From: Erythrobacter crassostreae
Lineage (GTDB): Bacteria > Pseudomonadota > Alphaproteobacteria > Sphingomonadales > Sphingomonadaceae
NCBI RefSeq assembly: GCF_019204045.1
Contig: NZ_JAGSPC010000004.1
Location: 44,044-108,043, forward strand
Length of the DNA: 64,000 nucleotides
Direction of reading: 5' to 3'
Positions 10,001 to 16,904 of the stretch are shown piece by piece (positions within the stretch are counted from its first letter, which is position 1; each line of letters starts with the position of its first letter). The notes under the pieces are model-generated. The model was not told where the DNA came from and ran no database searches. It was given only the letters and a program-made list of their open reading frames with translations. A program made the position numbers and the translations under genes.

Positions 10001-10107
10001 GCGAAAGCGGCGCCTGGCGTGAACGCAATGGCCGAACCAGCCATCAAGCCTGCAACAATACGCGCTTTCTTTGCGGACAGGCTTACGCCCCCGTTCCCGT
10101 ACTTCAT
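7060..10107 (-). CDS. TonB-dependent receptor, probable alginate oligosaccharide uptake
   Basis: 1015 residues from the ATG at 10105-10107, which has a GAGGGGAT ribosome site; the open frame extends further upstream but without one. A signal peptide (MKYGNGGVSLSAKKARIVAG through AFAQ) is followed by TIIVTGIRSSLASALNEQRN, the TonB-box-like entry to the plug, then plug motifs DQNLAEVLENVTGVQITR, QIRGTNDNQVLINGVK and GSVGGTVNLRTIRPLD. The rest is the 22-strand barrel, ending in the usual aromatic ITFGATLRF. Such receptors take up oligosaccharides with TonB energy. The neighbours (FadR-type regulator, alginate lyases) make alginate oligomers the likely cargo, though not proven. It is single-gene, divergent from a second receptor, with a promoter at 10149-10176. 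Confidence 0.9.
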   Translation of the reverse strand: MKYGNGGVSLSAKKARIVAGLMAGSAIAFTPGAAFAQDSDSPADVASDADENTIIVTGIRSSLASALNEQRNADSIVEVIQAEDIGKLPDQNLAEVLENVTGVQITRTAGVGTGVQIRGTNDNQVLINGVKTVSAGTGRGGISFEDINPAIIGSVEVIKAPTADTIEGSVGGTVNLRTIRPLDIADRIISVRAQGEYSELSDSITPRISASFGDVWQVGDGELGIVLSGSYSEQEATSFRPRVDRDTVVLTGAGVAADGSPGPAFNYLGIQFLNQELENFEYETINFAGSIEYAPNDNLMFFFDTIYNDQTRTQDSSRVQGSGVSSLRFNNVPNQFETVNFGSLDGVALGSIEAALVGAIEPNIARDDDDPNLRFSSDTGARVTTSELYRLGTEFETGRFSARLEASRSTSDSSNPNLSTTLNFINPNPLTPLDGSSNDNSVPFRYDLSGGSLTFGVNFDSPFAPTVADLTDLSGANVVLDAVTNSNNRTQNEETAFRIDTTLDLEDLTPFFTSFDLGYRFNDTSTQFDQVRSTFGTGAIANSPSGTLFADLLVAGPSNFGDADGRELAFRNFVLIDPNRAFSDRDAVFAQLQAALDSTPGGQAQIANGNRLLSDLDPNAPGNLSGSFRIEETTNAVYGQLNFETGPIRGNIGLRWVSSEIDSFGNTVANGVVSPITSRGSYDEWLPRVNLIADITDDLVFRASYTEDINRPDFDDLSLSVTFPTGPNNPVSLGNPNLAPETVQSYDASLAWYFAPSSLISIGFFHKDRTNLFVTQVEDAVEDANGFRDITAPCEGGGIFNPVPDRNVLSPTIGNGLCVPLQTIINDTATTTQTGIEVAFQYDLSQFEDTLGFASGFGVIANYTYQEFGGGQATNENSGRGEDIFQAINPGIAVPVTAVQGLLDFSENAYNATLYYEKYGLSARARYTWRDAFRTLDTAGGASLNSTLGFPTVTEARGQLNASVTYDVTEWLNIGAEGVNLTKSDITQRCVNSGALLCFQGLPDRRITFGATLRF

Positions 10108-10148
10108 AAGTAATCCCCTCACTGTGAACTTCTTTTTATCTGTCACGT

Positions 10149-10176
10149 AACATAGTCGGGGCACATACTCTGTCAA
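10149..10176 (-). promoter_or_regulatory. Sigma-70-like promoter of the first TonB receptor
   Basis: On the minus strand TTGACA (10171-10176), a 16-base spacer and TATGTT (10149-10154), 42 bases upstream of the receptor ATG. The bases before the -35 (TGCCACTCTGG) weakly resemble the element found at 10402 and 14553, so the same regulator may act here. Confidence 0.65.
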
Positions 10177-10206
10177 CCAGAGTGGCAGTCCTATTTTTGC
10201 GAAGAA

Positions 10207-10218
10207 GTATACCAATTT
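10207..10218 (-). promoter_or_regulatory. Possible UxuR/ExuR-type operator half-site
   Basis: Minus-strand AAATTGGTATAC, identical to one half of the AAATTGGTATACCAATTT consensus known for uronate regulators of the GntR/FadR family. The second half is not preserved. It lies 31 bases upstream of the -35 of the first receptor and would suit the FadR-type regulator at 13784. Confidence 0.45.
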
Positions 10219-10401
10219 GTAAGCCGGGTAAAGGCGTTTAAAATCAATGCAGTGATGACATTTTGAGATGTGAGCTTTGACGTGACGCTCTGACCGAAAG
10301 GTCAGGAGTGTGGCAATTTTGCACAGTCTGCTGTCGGCCTGGTTTGTCGTCTGCGTCATCCTTTGCTGTTGAGTTTGCGGACTCCCCACTTTTCTCACCA
10401 A

Positions 10402-10426
10402 TTGGTATGATAGATTGGTTGACAAT
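10402..10426 (+). promoter_or_regulatory. Candidate operator overlapping the -35 of the second TonB receptor
   Basis: A 25-base element that matches the one at 14553-14577 in 21 positions. It contains two ATTGGT repeats 13 bases apart (10401 and 10414) and ends in a TTGACA -35 (10419-10424). The -10 is weak (TATCCC at 10441). Reuse in front of the lyase operon points to control by the FadR-type regulator at 13784. Confidence 0.6.
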
Positions 10427-10481
10427 GCGGTGTAGGCCTATATCCCAAAGACCAACAAACATACCTCAGGGAGGGGGCTCA

Positions 10482-13400
10482 ATGACTTTTCGTGCAATCT
10501 CGCGCGGCGCTTCGGCGCGCATTTCGATCTCGGCTACGCTCATGGCCGGGGCTGCATTTGTTGGGGCGCCTGCGTACGCGCAGGACGCGGATCCGGATGA
10601 GCAGCCAGTGGAAGTGGCTGACGGAGAGGGCGCTATTCTTGTCACCGGCATCCGCGGCACGATCCAGGGATCGATTGAAGAGAAGCGCAATTCGACTGAA
10701 GTCTTTGACGCGCTGTCAGCCACCGAAATCGGTGACCTTCCAGCGCTCTCAATTGGTGAGGCGCTTGAAACGCTGACCGGTGCGGGTTCGCACCGCGAGC
10801 AGGGCGGTGCCACCGAGATTTCGATTCGCGGCCTCGGTCCATTCCTTAGCTCGACAGTCATCAATGGCCGGGTCGCAACAAACGGCTCAGGCGATCGCTC
10901 GGTAAACTTCAGTCAGTTCCCTTCTGAGCTCTTTAGCAAAATTGGTATCTACAAGACGCAGGCTGCGAGTTATGTTGAGGGCGGCGTCGCTGGTCAGATC
11001 GTTCTAGAGACGATCAAGCCTGTCGATTACGGGAAGCAGCGTATCCAGGGGGAGTTCAAACTGAACATCAACCCGGACAACCTTGATATTGATCCTGACC
11101 AACGGTTCCAGAAATTCGGTTACCGCGCGACCGGAAGCTATGTAGATCAGTTCCAGGTTGGTGATGGCGAATTCGGTATCGCAATCGGGTATCAGCGCAA
11201 CTCTACAACCAATCCTGAGCAAGAGGCCAACGTTTCAAACACGATCCGCGCATGCGTGATCGACCCAAGCACGACCAGCGACGGCGTGTTTGATGATGGC
11301 AACTGCGATACAAGCAGCGGCACGATCGATGGTTTGCGTGATGGCAGTGTCGATCTGCCGTTTGTTATCGCACGCAACAGCTACGCACTCCGTTCAAACA
11401 TCACCGAAGACACACGTGACGCGGTATTCGGCGCTATTCAGTACAAGCCGAGCCCGCGCGTCGATATCAATGCTGACTTCCAATATTCCAAGCGACTTTT
11501 CAAAGAGCAGCGCAGCGATTTGAACTTTGCTGAAGGTCGCCGGATTGACGGCCCTGGCGATCCGAACACAATTCCTGGCGTTGATCTGACGTTCACAGAA
11601 AGCGGCGCTTTGCGCTCGTTCACCAACGAGCAGCGTGTCGAAGCTGTCAGTGAATATCTTGAGCGTGATGAAGAGTATTACGGTGGTGGCCTCTCGCTAG
11701 AGGCGCAGGTTAGCGATCGTCTCACAGTCTCGCTCGATGCTTCTTATTCGCGCACCCAGCGTGTCGAAGAAGCGGTTCAGATTCGTTTCCGGACTGAGGA
11801 TGGAGAGAGCATTTTTGGCAACACAGATGCTGATGGCAATCCGTTCTTCCCGGAAGCTTTTGAAAGCGATCAGACTCCAAATGCCGGCCGTACCAACGGT
11901 ACGGATGACCGTATCGAGACGGCTGTCTTGATCCAGCAAAACGGTTCTGAAGGTCTGAATTTCATCACTCAGAACTTCGATGTGACCGATTACACGCTGT
12001 TCGCAAATGATCCGCGCCTTCGCGCCGATCTCGAGCAGGATCGTTTCAATGAGATTTGGGCGGTTCGCGGCGATCTCGACTACGAGATGGACGGCTTTTT
12101 CAACTCCGTCATGTTTGGTGCGCGCTATCAGGAGCTCGTATATCGCGACGTGCCTGGTGCGCGAGGAAGCTCAGACGACAGCCTGAGCCGTTTCGAGGAA
12201 ACTTATAACGACACCGACGGGTCAGGCGCGCTGTTCGTAGCTAACCAAGAGTGTCGTACCAGCTTCCCTGAAGCCGGCTTCTTGGAGTCGGTTTCAGGCG
12301 GCAACGCGCTTGTGACCAATGTTGATCTTGATGGAAACGTCCTCAGCAGCTCGAATAGCTTTGCGACTTTCGATGCGCTCTGCATTGCGCAAGTGCTTGA
12401 GCGTGAAGATCCGCGCGGTCTGCAGTTCGACGAAGACGGCGTGCCGATCTATCTCACTGGTGATTTTGACTCGATCGATAACACCGACGTCGAAGAAACA
12501 AGTTGGGCTGCTTATCTCCAGACCAACTTCGATGGTGATCTCGGTAGCCTGCCAATCCGCGGCAATGTCGGTGTTCGCATTGTGGGTACCGACATCACAA
12601 CACGTGGCTTCCGCTCTGAATTGTCTGTGCTGTTTACGGCTGCAGACCCGACGGATCCCAACTCAGCCGATGAATTCACTGTCGTTCAGGACACGGACAC
12701 TCTCGTTACGAACGTTACGCGTGGTTCCTACACCGAATTCCTGCCGAGCTTTAACTTGGTCGCGGAGTTCCAGCCTGACCTTCTTGGTCGTCTTGGTGTT
12801 TACCGTTCGCTCTCGCGTCCCGATCCTTCGGATCTCGGCAATGGTCGCACGTTCAACACCAACAACGATGAATTTACGTCCGCGCAGCAGGCTCTGACCG
12901 GCGGCATCGACAGCGTGACCGCTACCGGTAACCCAGCCACCGATCCATTGCTCTCATGGAATATCGATGCAGGTCTCGAATGGTATCCGAATGACGATAC
13001 GATTCTTGCCTTCAACGCTTACTACAAGAGCTTTAACGGCGGATTTGAAACGGCGGCTGTTACGGAAACCTTCAACATCGAAGGCAACCTGGTCGACCTG
13101 CCGGTTCTCACGATCAATACGACCGATGAAACCAGCACGATCTACGGCATCGAAGTGACCGCTGCGCACCGCTTCAGCTATCTGCCTGCTCCGCTCGACG
13201 GATTGGGTTTCAAGCTCAGCTACAACTATGCGGATTCAAACTTCGAGTTCGAAGATGACAGCCTTGGTGCGATTACAACGGTTGATGCGAACAACGTTCA
13301 GACGACCAGCAACGGACTGATCGCTCCTTCGAACCTGTTCGGTTTCTCCGAGCATGTGTTCTCGGGACAGGTCTATTACGAGATCGGCGACTTCGATTTC

Positions 13401-13655
13401 CAAGGTGTCTACAAATATCGCAGCGACTACTTCCAGCAGTTCGTCTCGACGCCGGGCCGGGTCCGCTACGTTGATGATGTGGGCGTATTCGAAGCGCGCA
13501 TGTCTTACGAACTGAACAGCAATGTCCGGTTCTCGGTTGAAGGGATCAACCTATTCAACGAGCCGCGCACCAACTTCCGCGGTGCGCCGGACGATTTTGG
13601 CGCTATCCAAGTCTATGGACCGCGCTACTTCGCAGGGGTCCGGGTCAAGTTTTGA
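10482..13655 (+). CDS. TonB-dependent receptor, second of the alginate locus
   Basis: 1057 residues from the ATG at 10482, preceded by GGGAGGGGG. Signal peptide MTFRAISRGASARISISATL through AYAQ. The plug shows AILVTGIRGTIQGSIEEKRN, EIGDLPALSIGEALETLTGA, EISIRGLGPFLSSTVINGR and a GGVAGQIVLETIKPVD strand. The barrel has paired cysteine segments (CVIDPSTTSDGVFDDGNCD) that may form disulfide-linked outer loops. It ends YFAGVRVKF, the expected aromatic C-terminus. It differs clearly from the divergent receptor, so the two probably handle different oligomer sizes or compositions. It shares the upstream 25-base element with the lyase operon, which argues for co-regulation. A strong hairpin follows the stop codon. 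Confidence 0.9.
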   Translation: MTFRAISRGASARISISATLMAGAAFVGAPAYAQDADPDEQPVEVADGEGAILVTGIRGTIQGSIEEKRNSTEVFDALSATEIGDLPALSIGEALETLTGAGSHREQGGATEISIRGLGPFLSSTVINGRVATNGSGDRSVNFSQFPSELFSKIGIYKTQAASYVEGGVAGQIVLETIKPVDYGKQRIQGEFKLNINPDNLDIDPDQRFQKFGYRATGSYVDQFQVGDGEFGIAIGYQRNSTTNPEQEANVSNTIRACVIDPSTTSDGVFDDGNCDTSSGTIDGLRDGSVDLPFVIARNSYALRSNITEDTRDAVFGAIQYKPSPRVDINADFQYSKRLFKEQRSDLNFAEGRRIDGPGDPNTIPGVDLTFTESGALRSFTNEQRVEAVSEYLERDEEYYGGGLSLEAQVSDRLTVSLDASYSRTQRVEEAVQIRFRTEDGESIFGNTDADGNPFFPEAFESDQTPNAGRTNGTDDRIETAVLIQQNGSEGLNFITQNFDVTDYTLFANDPRLRADLEQDRFNEIWAVRGDLDYEMDGFFNSVMFGARYQELVYRDVPGARGSSDDSLSRFEETYNDTDGSGALFVANQECRTSFPEAGFLESVSGGNALVTNVDLDGNVLSSSNSFATFDALCIAQVLEREDPRGLQFDEDGVPIYLTGDFDSIDNTDVEETSWAAYLQTNFDGDLGSLPIRGNVGVRIVGTDITTRGFRSELSVLFTAADPTDPNSADEFTVVQDTDTLVTNVTRGSYTEFLPSFNLVAEFQPDLLGRLGVYRSLSRPDPSDLGNGRTFNTNNDEFTSAQQALTGGIDSVTATGNPATDPLLSWNIDAGLEWYPNDDTILAFNAYYKSFNGGFETAAVTETFNIEGNLVDLPVLTINTTDETSTIYGIEVTAAHRFSYLPAPLDGLGFKLSYNYADSNFEFEDDSLGAITTVDANNVQTTSNGLIAPSNLFGFSEHVFSGQVYYEIGDFDFQGVYKYRSDYFQQFVSTPGRVRYVDDVGVFEARMSYELNSNVRFSVEGINLFNEPRTNFRGAPDDFGAIQVYGPRYFAGVRVKF

Positions 13656-13663
13656 CCCTTTCG

Positions 13664-13698
13664 GCTGTCGCCGCCGTAGGGGTACAGGCGGCGACAGC
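13664..13698 (+). terminator. Strong stem-loop after the second TonB receptor
   Basis: Perfect 12-base-pair stem GCTGTCGCCGCC / GGCGGCGACAGC with an 11-base loop, nine bases after the TGA. No T-run follows directly, so it may attenuate or stabilise the 3' end and allow some read-through to the regulator at 13784. Confidence 0.6.
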
Positions 13699-13783
13699 TG
13701 ACCACTTGGACTGGTAAAGCCCAGTTTTATTGTGCAAAGCGAGACGGAATGAGGGGATGCCCTAAGCAGCGTAGAGGTATGGA

Positions 13784-14524
13784 ATGAGCGGAAAACGACT
13801 TTTCCAGTCTGTGGCCGAGCAAATTGCGGCGCTCATAGATGAGGGTGCATTCCCTCCGGGTACACGACTACCTGGAGAGCGTGAGCTTGCGGAAAAGCTT
13901 GGAGTAAGCCGCGTAACCATCCGCGAAGCAGAGATTGCATTGCAGGCCGTTGGACGGCTTGAGATCAAGACCGGCTCCGGCGTCTATGTTAGCGAAGAAC
14001 AGCCGTCGGAAAGGGCTGCACTGCCTTCAGCAAGCGCATTTGAAGTTACTGAGGCGCGCTTGCTCGTAGAATCTGAAGCTGCTGCTCTCGCGGCCCATAA
14101 TATTAGCGATGCGGGAATCGCGCGTCTCAAGTCGCTCCTTGAGCAGATGCGCAATGGCAATGAGGCAGAGGCTGATGCTGCAGATGAGCAGTTCCACCAG
14201 GTGATTGCCGAAGCATCCAACAACGCCGCGATGGTCCACACGGTGCAATCGCTTTGGCGGATGCGGGAAGAAATTCCTGATGTCAAAGCGACCTATCAAG
14301 CGGTGTGCGTCCACGATGCGGAATCGCGCACTGCAGAGCACGAGGCGGTGTTCTTTGCTCTGCGTGACCGCGACCCCGCTGGTGCGCGCAATGCGATGCG
14401 CGAACACTTTCATCGTCTGATCGAGGCGATGCTTGATGCGACCGAGCGGATGGCACTTGAAGAGGTGCAAGAGCAGGTTTTGAAAAGTCGCGAGCGCTTC
14501 ACAGCCTCTGCTAAAATTGGTTAG
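13784..14524 (+). CDS. FadR-type GntR regulator of the alginate locus
   Basis: 246 residues. N-terminal winged helix: PGTRLPGERELAEKLGVSRV then TIREAEIALQAVGRLEIKTG and SGVYV, the standard GntR pattern (about 24-70). The C-terminal all-helical FCD domain carries the expected metal/ligand positions: DEQFHQVIAEASNN in the middle and AEHEAVFFALRDRDPAGARN followed by MREHFHRLIEAM at the end. FadR-type proteins with FCD domains usually sense small acids; the neighbouring genes make DEH, KDG or a related uronate the likely effector. It sits between the second receptor and the lyase operon. The 25-base elements at 10402 and 14553 and the half-site at 10207 are its likely targets. Confidence 0.85.
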   Translation: MSGKRLFQSVAEQIAALIDEGAFPPGTRLPGERELAEKLGVSRVTIREAEIALQAVGRLEIKTGSGVYVSEEQPSERAALPSASAFEVTEARLLVESEAAALAAHNISDAGIARLKSLLEQMRNGNEAEADAADEQFHQVIAEASNNAAMVHTVQSLWRMREEIPDVKATYQAVCVHDAESRTAEHEAVFFALRDRDPAGARNAMREHFHRLIEAMLDATERMALEEVQEQVLKSRERFTASAKIG

Positions 14525-14552
14525 GCAAATTGGCTAGGCAATTGCTGCCATT

Positions 14553-14597
14553 TTGATATGCCAGATTGATTGACAATAGCTGCCTCCCCCTTATAGT
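14553..14597 (+). promoter_or_regulatory. Promoter and candidate operator of the alginate lyase operon
   Basis: TTGACA at 14570-14575, a 16-base spacer and TATAGT at 14592-14597 form a good sigma-70 promoter 36 bases before the lyase ATG. The 25 bases 14553-14577 overlap the -35 and match 10402-10426 in 21 positions, with two TTGAT repeats 13 bases apart. Placement over the -35 suggests repression. Confidence 0.75.
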
Positions 14598-14633
14598 TTC
14601 GACTCGTAAGAATTCGGACGAGGGGATTGAGAG

Positions 14634-16904
14634 ATGTTGGCAAGGCTGGGCCTTGTGCTGCTTGCTGTGTGGCTTGGGGCTTCGCCCGCGCTAGCAGAGC
14701 GCTACTTCGTTCGTGATCAAATCGAGTATGCTGATGCGTTGAAGCGCGTCGAAGCTGGTGATGTCATCGTCCTCGCTAATGGCGAGTGGCGTGATTTCGA
14801 TCTCGTTGTGACCGGACAGGGGCGGGCGGACGCACTGATCACTGTCACATCCGAAGATGCCGGCAAGGTGATCTTGACGGGTCAGTCGAATCTGAGGGTT
14901 GGCGGTCAGTACATCTTGGTGAAGGGACTTGTCTTCAAGGACGGCTACAGTCCGCGCGGAGAGGTCGTATCCTTCCGCCGGTCCAAGACGGATCAAGCGC
15001 GCAATAGCCGGGTGACCGAAGTGGTCATCGACAATTTCAGCAAGCCGGACCGCTACGAAAGCGACTACTGGGTAGGGATTTACGGCCACAACAATCGCTT
15101 CGATCACAACCATATGGTTGGCAAGACCAACAAGGGGGTAACGCTCGCAGTCCGGCTTGATAGCGAAGAGAGCCGCGAAAACGGCCACCGCATTGATCAC
15201 AACTATTTCGGTCCGCGCCCTGTGCTGGGATCGAATGGCGGTGAGACTTTGCGGATCGGGACGAGCCGCTACTCGATGTATCGTTCCGAAAGCATTGTTG
15301 AGAACAACATTTTTGACCGGACCGATGGCGAGGTCGAGATCATCTCTTCCAAATCCGGCGGCAATATCTTTCGCGGCAATGTATTCCTGAAATCACGCGG
15401 TACTCTAACGCTTCGTCACGGCGACGATAATGTGGTCGAGCGCAATGTCTTTATGGGCGGCGGTAAGGATTACACCGGCGGTATCCGCGTTATCAATCGC
15501 GGTCAGACAATTCGCGATAATTACATTGAGGGTATGCGCGGTACAGCCTTTTCCAGCGCGCTTGCGATCATGAACGGCGTCCCCAACTCGCCTGTAAACC
15601 GTTACGTCGAAGTTGAAGGCGCGACGATCAAAAACAATACAATCATCGACAGCCGCCGGATCGGTTTCAATGTCGGCGCCGATGAAGAGCGCTCCGCTGC
15701 GCCAAGCAACAGCACATTCGCTAACAATCTGCTGGGTGGCATTCAGGGCGAAAGCTTCCTCGAAGTCTATGATGACGTGTCCGGTATTTCCTTTGCGGGC
15801 AATCGTGTGGTCGAGGGCGGCGTTGCTGATGAGCTGAGCCAGTTCACACAAGCATCGATAGAAATGGAGCGCGCAGAGAACGGTCTGCTTTATCCGGTTG
15901 ATCCAGAATTCGCTGCGCTCGGCGCTCCGCGCGATCTAAAGCCTGTTACGCTCGATCAAGTCGGTCCCGCTTGGTACGCGAAACCCGGCAGTGGCTCGGT
16001 ATTCGGGTCATCAGGCACGATTGTTGAAGTTCATCCGGGCGAAGACACCTTAGTTGACGCTGCGATGGCGGCAGGTGACGGCGATGTTCTGGTGCTTGGC
16101 ACTGGCGAATACATCTCCAATCGCACCATTCCCTTGGATAAGGCGATCACCATCAAGGGAGCCGTTGAAGAAGGCGAGGATGCACCTGTTGTGATGTTCA
16201 CGCGGCCGACGCTGATCGAGCTGCGCGAGGGTGGAAACCTGCAACTTGCAGGTGTGGTGATTGACGGCGCGCTTGCACCGGATTCTGTCGGCAACTCCGT
16301 GTTCCGAACGACTACCTATCCAATCAAATCGAATATGCAGATCGAGATGGACGGTGTGACCGTGCGGGGGCTTGTGGTGAACAAGTCATTCAATGTCCTT
16401 TCGCTCGGTAAAAGTTCGCTGGCGGACCGCGTGACGATCAAGAATAGCAGTTTTGCTGATATCACCGGCGCGGTTGTCTCTGCGGCGGCGGAGACAGAGG
16501 ATTACGGCCAGTACAACGTCGAGTATCTCGAGATTACTGGCAGCTCGTTCGCGAGTATCGGTGGTCCGATTGCCAATGTGTATCGCGGCGGACGAGATGA
16601 GAGCACCTTCGGCCCGCTCGTTACCTTTGCCGGAAATGCTGTCGCTGAGAGCGGTCATGCCGCGACCAATTCGCTCGGTGCATCGCTTAACCTGCACGGC
16701 GTGCAGACAGCCAACATCACGCGCAACGTGGTGGCAGGATCGGCGCCAATACGTATCGTTCATACGGTCGGCACACCGAAGACCAGTATTACGGACAATC
16801 AATTCGCCGAGACACCGAAATTCGTGCTTGAAGAACTAAACTTCGAAGGCGAGCATCGGGCCCTACTTTCCGGCAACGTATTCGCAAATGAGGCCGGTCA
16901 ATGA
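14634..16904 (+). CDS. PL6-family alginate lyase, secreted, two-domain
   Basis: 756 residues with a signal peptide (MLARLGLVLLAVWLGASPAL, cut near ALA-E). Cleaves alginate by beta-elimination. The N-terminal half is a parallel beta-helix of the chondroitinase-B/PL6 fold. NGGETLRIG at 201-209, E233 and E235 (calcium-side residues), K240 in IISSKSGG as Bronsted base and R261 in LTLRHG as acid match the 20-residue Lys/Arg spacing of characterised PL6 enzymes. Residues from about 440 form a second beta-helix domain, as in the long two-domain PL6 enzymes. First gene of the alginate operon, behind a clear promoter; its last four bases (ATGA) overlap the PL17 start. Family call is strong; endo versus exo action and M/G preference cannot be read from sequence. 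Confidence 0.92.
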   Translation: MLARLGLVLLAVWLGASPALAERYFVRDQIEYADALKRVEAGDVIVLANGEWRDFDLVVTGQGRADALITVTSEDAGKVILTGQSNLRVGGQYILVKGLVFKDGYSPRGEVVSFRRSKTDQARNSRVTEVVIDNFSKPDRYESDYWVGIYGHNNRFDHNHMVGKTNKGVTLAVRLDSEESRENGHRIDHNYFGPRPVLGSNGGETLRIGTSRYSMYRSESIVENNIFDRTDGEVEIISSKSGGNIFRGNVFLKSRGTLTLRHGDDNVVERNVFMGGGKDYTGGIRVINRGQTIRDNYIEGMRGTAFSSALAIMNGVPNSPVNRYVEVEGATIKNNTIIDSRRIGFNVGADEERSAAPSNSTFANNLLGGIQGESFLEVYDDVSGISFAGNRVVEGGVADELSQFTQASIEMERAENGLLYPVDPEFAALGAPRDLKPVTLDQVGPAWYAKPGSGSVFGSSGTIVEVHPGEDTLVDAAMAAGDGDVLVLGTGEYISNRTIPLDKAITIKGAVEEGEDAPVVMFTRPTLIELREGGNLQLAGVVIDGALAPDSVGNSVFRTTTYPIKSNMQIEMDGVTVRGLVVNKSFNVLSLGKSSLADRVTIKNSSFADITGAVVSAAAETEDYGQYNVEYLEITGSSFASIGGPIANVYRGGRDESTFGPLVTFAGNAVAESGHAATNSLGASLNLHGVQTANITRNVVAGSAPIRIVHTVGTPKTSITDNQFAETPKFVLEELNFEGEHRALLSGNVFANEAGQ

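Larger units (their letters stand above)
10108..10481. promoter_or_regulatory. Divergent control region between two TonB receptors
   Basis: A 374-base gene-free stretch. It contains the minus-strand promoter at 10149-10176, a uronate-regulator-like half-site at 10207-10218 and the plus-strand operator/-35 element at 10402-10426. The region 10219-10390 shows no further element I can name. The minus-strand open frame that crosses it lacks a ribosome site and is not counted. Confidence 0.7.

Noticed and set aside
9526..10113. 195-codon plus-strand open frame
   Set aside because: Antisense to the start of the same receptor; composition and lack of any recognisable domain mark it as a shadow.
10108..10425. 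N-terminal extension of the first TonB receptor
   Set aside because: The added 106 residues have no signal peptide, cross the promoter, and the internal ATG has a good ribosome site and signal peptide.
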